8,446 nt of DNA from Spirochaetia bacterium (lineage in GTDB: Bacteria > Spirochaetota > Spirochaetia > Treponematales > Breznakiellaceae), in NCBI GenBank assembly GCA_025997595.1, contig BNUU01000050.1:1-8446 (forward strand), read 5' to 3'. Made by a program: the position numbers and the translations under genes. A model generated the notes under the pieces. The model had not been told where the DNA came from, ran no database searches, and saw nothing but the letters and a program-made list of their open reading frames with translations. Positions 4,632 through 8,446 of the stretch are shown piece by piece (position 1 is the first letter of the stretch; each line of letters starts with the position of its first letter).

Positions 4632-5849
4632 ATGCAGATGGCGGTGGTTTTTAAACCGACACATGTTCAACGCAAGGCGCTGGCTCTGGTTAAGGGCGGG
4701 GCGAAGCATATCCTTTTGTTTGGCGGTTCCCGGAGCGGTAAGACTACGGTGCTGGTAATGGTGATTATTTTCCGGGCTTTGATGTATGCCGGTTCACGGC
4801 ATTTGATCTGCCGGTATCGGGCGAAGGATGCCCGGAGTTCGGTTCTGCGGGAAACCCTTCTGCCCTGGCTGAATAATACGATTGGCAGCAATGGCTATAA
4901 TTATCTTGCCCATGAGAGCATGATTACCCTTTACAACGGTTCTGAAATCTGGATTGGCGGCTTGGGTGATCGGGAGCAGGCTGACAAAATCCTGGGCCAC
5001 GAATACAACACGATTTATTTTAACGAGATAAGCCAGTTAAGCTATGCGGCGGTAACTACGGCATACAGCCGTTTGGCAATGAAGGTTCCTGGCTGCCGCA
5101 ATTTGTTTTTGTATGACTGTAATCCGGGTTCGCCTCTCCATTGGGCGTACCGGATATTCATTCGCAAGCAGCAATTTCTGAACGGCGATCCGCTGGTAAA
5201 GCCTGAGCTTTACGTCTCGATGATACTCAATCCCGAAGATAACAAAATCAATTTACCTGACGACTACATTTCCGATGTGCTTGACGCTTTGCCTGAAAAG
5301 CAGAAAGCCCGCTTTAAGGACGGGGCATGGGTAAAAAGTGAAGGGGTGATTTATGAGAAGTTCGATGAATCAATGATCCTGAAAGCGGCGGATATGCCGG
5401 CTGGATATGACCGCATTGCTGCGGGGCAGGATTTTGGGCTGAACATTACCAATGTCAAAATCGGCTGGGTTGGTGATGTGATTTATGTGCTGGCAGATTA
5501 CGGCGCTTTCAACATGACGACCCTTTCCTTCAACGAAGAACTGACGGCCCGGGGCTGGTTTATACAGAGTTTTCCGACCTATTGCGATCCTGCCGGTGGG
5601 GAGCGTATTCAGGAAATTACGGGCGGCGTGAAAGCGAATAATTCTGTTGACAGTGGCATTGATTTTATCAACGCGAAGATTGAACGGGGGCAATTCTTTG
5701 TCGCTGATAGTTGTACCGGGGTTCTCTCGGAGATTTGGGATTACTGCCGGGATGAGGCCGGGGAAATTGTTAAGGTGAATGATCACTTTATGGATGCCCT
5801 GCGGTATGCGGTGTTTTCTGATGTGCAGATGGGGGTGATTGTATCGTGA
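4632..5849 (+). CDS. terL: Terminase large subunit (packaging ATPase and nuclease)
   Basis: This 405-residue protein is the motor that cuts concatemeric phage DNA and pumps it into the prohead. The ATPase domain shows Walker A GGSRSGKT (residues 31-38) and a Walker B strand ending IYFNE (128-132), where Glu132 would be the catalytic carboxylate and Asn131 replaces the more usual Asp. The C-terminal RNase H-like nuclease has the expected acidic residues: Asp267 in GQDFG, Asp319 in YCDPAG, and Asp388 in DHFMDALRYA. The length is normal for the Terminase_3/6-type family. Two starts are possible: ATG 4632, with GGGGGA 11 bases upstream, or ATG 4638, with AAGGA 7 bases upstream, two codons shorter. 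The end overlaps the portal start by 4 bases (GTGA). Confidence 0.95.
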   Translation: MQMAVVFKPTHVQRKALALVKGGAKHILLFGGSRSGKTTVLVMVIIFRALMYAGSRHLICRYRAKDARSSVLRETLLPWLNNTIGSNGYNYLAHESMITLYNGSEIWIGGLGDREQADKILGHEYNTIYFNEISQLSYAAVTTAYSRLAMKVPGCRNLFLYDCNPGSPLHWAYRIFIRKQQFLNGDPLVKPELYVSMILNPEDNKINLPDDYISDVLDALPEKQKARFKDGAWVKSEGVIYEKFDESMILKAADMPAGYDRIAAGQDFGLNITNVKIGWVGDVIYVLADYGAFNMTTLSFNEELTARGWFIQSFPTYCDPAGGERIQEITGGVKANNSVDSGIDFINAKIERGQFFVADSCTGVLSEIWDYCRDEAGEIVKVNDHFMDALRYAVFSDVQMGVIVS

Positions 5850-7132
5850 ACCCCTTTAATCTGTTTGGGAAAAGAAAGCATGAAACGCTCATCTCTAATG
5901 ACAACAAGGCAAAGGGCTTTGAAAATGCAGGGGCCGCTCTTATAAGTAATTCCCTGGATGACGATCTTCAAAATATAGGGCGCGGCACCATGAATAATGG
6001 CGTATCTTTTTATGAGAACGCTTATTTATTGAATGCCTGGGTAAACATTGCGGTGGGGATTTTGATCCGCAATGTGGCGCGGGCAACTTTTATTTTGGAG
6101 AGAAGCGGCGAAGAGGTTAAGGCCGGGCCGCTGTACGAATTATTCAGGAGGCCGAATAAAGATTTAAGCCGTTATGACCTTTTCAAGGAAACAACGGCGT
6201 GGATAGAACTGGAAGGAGAGGCATTTTGGTGGTTCGGCCCCGATTATGGCGGCGGAATCCCTGACGAATTATATATCCTGAATCCCCGGCATGTGCGTAA
6301 TGAGGGGGGAATGTTTGGAGGTATGAATCGTGGGGCAATAATTGAAAAGCCGGGACGCTGGTTCTATCAATCTGCAACTGAACTCGTGCCTATCCTTTCC
6401 GATGAGATAATCCACTTTAAGGAGTGGAACCCCTGGAATCCGGTGCGGGGGATTAATCCGCTTGTCGCTCTTGGCCTGGAACTGGAACAGGATTATTACG
6501 CCAATAAAGCCAATTCCCGGTTGCTCAAGAATGACATAACCCCGCTGGGGGTGCTCTCGACTGACCAGACTATACGGCCTGAAGAAGCTGACGCGATTGA
6601 AAAGAAATGGGAAAGCAAATACGGCTCCTTAAAGGCGGGGCGGAAAATTGCCGTGCTGGGCAAGGGGACGCAATTCAAGCCGGTTTCTTTTTCTCCTGAC
6701 GTTATTAAATTATTCGACCTGAAACGCTGGAACCTTTACACGATTTTGGCAAAATACGGTATTCCTCCGCGGGTTGCCAATGTGAATGACAAGACTTCTA
6801 CCCTTTCGGGCAAAGATACTTTGGAGCAGCATTCGGCGTTCTGGAAGTTCACGATAATTCCCCTGCTCAAACAACTGGAAAATATTCTGGAATCTCAATT
6901 TTTCTCACGTTTCGGGATTAAGGAGACTGGGCGTTTTGATTTGTCGGATATTCCCGAACTGCAGCAGAGCGAAGATGAACAATCGACCCGGGATATTGCG
7001 GAAATCAATGCGGGGTTAAAAACGATAAATGATGTTCTGACCGAACGGGGCAAAGATAAAAAGCCCTGGGGCGATCTGTGGTACCGGCCTTCTAACCTTG
7101 TCCCGATGGGAGAGGAGGACGAAGGAAGTTGA
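5846..7132 (+). CDS. HK97-type portal protein
   Basis: The predicted protein has 428 residues and would form the twelve-subunit ring at one capsid vertex through which DNA enters and leaves. Typical features of the HK97 portal family are visible: the early helix YLLNAWVNIAVGILIRNVA (about 60-78), then PLYELFRRPNKDLSRYDLF with an ELEGEAFWWF strand, a LYILNPRHV segment, IIHFKEWNPWNPVRGINPL, and later LFDLKRWNLYTILAKYGIPP with the conserved 'I-P-P' turn. The C-terminal part is rich in acidic and polar residues. Translation starts at GTG 5846, overlapping the terminase stop, with only a G-rich ribosome site, so coupling is likely. It ends by overlapping the TTG start of the regulator gene. Length and order (terminase, portal, protease) fit the family. 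Confidence 0.92.
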   Translation: MNPFNLFGKRKHETLISNDNKAKGFENAGAALISNSLDDDLQNIGRGTMNNGVSFYENAYLLNAWVNIAVGILIRNVARATFILERSGEEVKAGPLYELFRRPNKDLSRYDLFKETTAWIELEGEAFWWFGPDYGGGIPDELYILNPRHVRNEGGMFGGMNRGAIIEKPGRWFYQSATELVPILSDEIIHFKEWNPWNPVRGINPLVALGLELEQDYYANKANSRLLKNDITPLGVLSTDQTIRPEEADAIEKKWESKYGSLKAGRKIAVLGKGTQFKPVSFSPDVIKLFDLKRWNLYTILAKYGIPPRVANVNDKTSTLSGKDTLEQHSAFWKFTIIPLLKQLENILESQFFSRFGIKETGRFDLSDIPELQQSEDEQSTRDIAEINAGLKTINDVLTERGKDKKPWGDLWYRPSNLVPMGEEDEGS

Positions 7133-7749
7133 CACAAAGCCCGGTGTTAATGGTCAGCCATTCGACATTTTTTCTGTCCGATGTGAAAAAGCTGTTTCAC
7201 TATGTGGTGGTGAAGTGTGCCGATGTCGATGGGGTTGAACTGAACCGGGTAATAAAAGAGGTGAACCCGAAAATGGTTTTCCTGGATTCGGGTTTTTATG
7301 TAGACGGGCCAAGGAGGATTGGGCTTCTGCTCAAAAAATTCCCAAAATTGAAAATTACGATTTTGAACATGGATTCAATAGAACCAGAGGACGCGGTTAA
7401 GTTTTTGCTCTTTGGGGCAAAGAATTATATCAATTTACGGGAAGGATTTGAACTTTTTAAGGAGGGATTACAGATGGTATTGGAAGGGGAAGAATATATC
7501 AGCCCGGAAGAAGATAAAGTCTATGAAAAGCTGTATGGGGCGCCGATTATTCGCCCCGACATTACCATGCGGCAGGAGGAAGTAAAACAGCTTTTATTTA
7601 AAGGCTGGACTAACAAGAAAATTGCGGCGGAATTGGGCTTGAGTGAAAAAACGGTTACTAACCATCTGAACGCTATCTATAAGAAATTCAATGTGAAAAA
7701 CAAGAATGAATTGTTTTGCAAGTTTCCAGGAGGTATGAATGATTATTAG
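7129..7749 (+). CDS. LuxR/NarL-family regulator with degenerate receiver domain
   Basis: The predicted protein has 206 residues in two parts. Residues 1-125 have the order of a response-regulator receiver: a first strand VLMVSH, then KMVFLDSGF with Asp53 at the phospho-acceptor position, ITILNMD, and FGAKNYI. The acidic pair expected after strand 1 is absent (SHS instead), the strand-4 Ser/Thr is Asn80, and the conserved Lys after 'GA-x-x-Y-I' is Asn102. Phosphotransfer is therefore doubtful. Residues 145-199 are a good GerE/LuxR DNA-binding domain: TMRQEEVKQLL, GWTNKKIAAELGLSEKTVTN, and HLNAIYKKFNVKNKNEL. The TTG start at 7129 overlaps the portal stop (TTGA); GAGGAGG (7112-7118) lies 10 bases upstream. 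In-frame GTG 7144 and ATG 7150 are alternatives but would clip strand 1. The end overlaps the protease gene by 11 bases. Its place inside a head operon is unusual; it may control late phage genes or host genes. Confidence 0.85.
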   Translation: MTQSPVLMVSHSTFFLSDVKKLFHYVVVKCADVDGVELNRVIKEVNPKMVFLDSGFYVDGPRRIGLLLKKFPKLKITILNMDSIEPEDAVKFLLFGAKNYINLREGFELFKEGLQMVLEGEEYISPEEDKVYEKLYGAPIIRPDITMRQEEVKQLLFKGWTNKKIAAELGLSEKTVTNHLNAIYKKFNVKNKNELFCKFPGGMNDY

Positions 7750-8386
7750 GACAAAGGCCGGTCAATTTGAGGAAGTAAATTGCGAAGGGTTATTACAATT
7801 CCTTGGGGTAAAAAATGAGGGGCAGACGGTAACAGTAGCGCAGGATATTGAACTGATTGCCCCTGTTCCCTTCACTCTTGCCGATGGGGAGGGCGGCGGC
7901 GTACCTGCTATTCCTGACGGGATAGCTTGGGTGTTTTCTACCTTTGATTTAGACCGGATGAGTGAGCGGATTGATCCCTCTGGCTGGGATTTTTCGTGCT
8001 ATCTGAAAAACCCGGTTGTCCAGTGGGCGCACCGCTTTGATATTCCGGCGATTGGCAGGGCTGAAAATATTATTGCCGATGAACAGGGGCTGCGGGGTTC
8101 CATTATTTTCAATGCAAAGGAATTTGACGCTTTTGGCTGGGGGATCGGGGAGCGGGTTAAGGCCGGGGTGATCCGGGCAGGGTCGGTGGGGTTCCGGCCT
8201 CTCGAAATTGAAATTCCGTCTAAAAAGGACAGCGAAGATGGAACGTCATTAATTTTCCGCAAACAGGAACTTCTGGAATTCAGTGTGTGTAATGTTCCGG
8301 CTAATCCTTTCGCTCTGGCGAAATCGGCGGAAATTATTAACAGCAAATCAAGCCCCGATTTTTGGGGCGGATTTATAGGAGCGTAA
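7739..8386 (+). CDS. HK97-type prohead protease
   Basis: The predicted protein has 215 residues. This serine protease would cleave the scaffold part of the capsid protein during head maturation. The family pattern is clear: WVFSTFDLDRMSERIDPSGW, then NPVVQWAHRFDIPAIGRA with catalytic His98, GLRGSIIFN, then GVIRAGSVGFRPLEIE with the nucleophile Ser149, and finally LLEFSVCNVPANPFAL. About 60 N-terminal residues before the first motif are less typical. The ATG at 7739 follows AGGAGGT by 4 bases and lies within the end of the regulator gene. A capsid-like gene starts 3 bases after the stop, the usual order. The C-terminus is short, with no fused scaffold or capsid domain, so scaffold function would have to come from the capsid gene or another gene. 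Confidence 0.92.
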   Translation: MIIRTKAGQFEEVNCEGLLQFLGVKNEGQTVTVAQDIELIAPVPFTLADGEGGGVPAIPDGIAWVFSTFDLDRMSERIDPSGWDFSCYLKNPVVQWAHRFDIPAIGRAENIIADEQGLRGSIIFNAKEFDAFGWGIGERVKAGVIRAGSVGFRPLEIEIPSKKDSEDGTSLIFRKQELLEFSVCNVPANPFALAKSAEIINSKSSPDFWGGFIGA

Positions 8387-8389
8387 TGT

Positions 8390-8446
8390 ATGGGTAAAGA
8401 ATTAATTGCGGCGATAAAGGTAGAAAACACCCAAGCTATCCCGTCA
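8390..8446 (+). CDS. Start of next head gene, probably major capsid protein (partial)
   Basis: An ATG at 8390 with AGGAG (8378-8382) 7 bases upstream opens a frame that runs to the window end: MGKELIAAIKVENTQAIPS. Nineteen residues are too few to name the protein. Position right after a prohead protease makes the HK97-fold major capsid protein, with an N-terminal helical delta region, the most likely product. The nearby ATG at 8386 stops after three codons and is not used. Confidence 0.55.
   Translation, partial: MGKELIAAIKVENTQAIPS

Noticed and set aside
8352..8368. GCCCC-GATTTTT-GGGGC hairpin at the end of the protease gene
   Set aside because: The stem is only 5 bp, lies in coding sequence, and has no following T-run, so it is not a terminator; the next gene starts 3 bases after the stop.

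Overview
The window reads as the junction between a spirochaete-like chromosome and the left end of an integrated tailed phage. The host assignment is an inference. Two chromosomal genes on the minus strand look treponemal: a Sec-exported beta-barrel outer membrane protein with a C-terminal phenylalanine, and a short-signal lipoprotein. Base composition looks moderate, nearer to termite-gut treponemes than to AT-rich spirochaetes. No rRNA or tRNA is present to confirm this.

Layout. Positions 1-1774 are chromosomal and read leftward: a lipoprotein gene cut by the window edge (259 to 1), a hairpin, and the outer membrane protein gene (1774 to 341). Its leader and likely promoter lie at 1775-1910. 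From about 1935 everything reads rightward and is phage-like. A tyrosine integrase (2083-3489) ends in a strong intrinsic terminator. It is flanked by a perfect 15-bp direct repeat (1935-1949 and 3570-3584). A repeat-rich control region (3543-3730) follows.

Then comes a tightly packed head and DNA-packaging operon: a small excisionase/AlpA-type DNA-binding protein, terminase small subunit, terminase large subunit, HK97-type portal, a LuxR/NarL-type regulator, HK97-type prohead protease, and the first 19 codons of a gene that is probably the major capsid protein. Most neighbours overlap by 4 to 14 bases, so translational coupling is likely.

The packaging genes form one pathway. The small terminase recognises phage DNA, the large terminase cuts and pumps it through the portal, and the protease matures the capsid shell. 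The integrase and the small DNA-binding protein would control integration and excision.

The main oddity is the LuxR/NarL-type protein encoded between portal and protease. Its DNA-binding half is intact, while its receiver half keeps the phospho-acceptor aspartate but lacks the other conserved receiver residues. Other points of interest are the repeat pair around the integrase, the repeat and palindrome cluster upstream of the small regulator, a CRP-like dyad before the large terminase, and a C8 tract inside the outer membrane protein gene.
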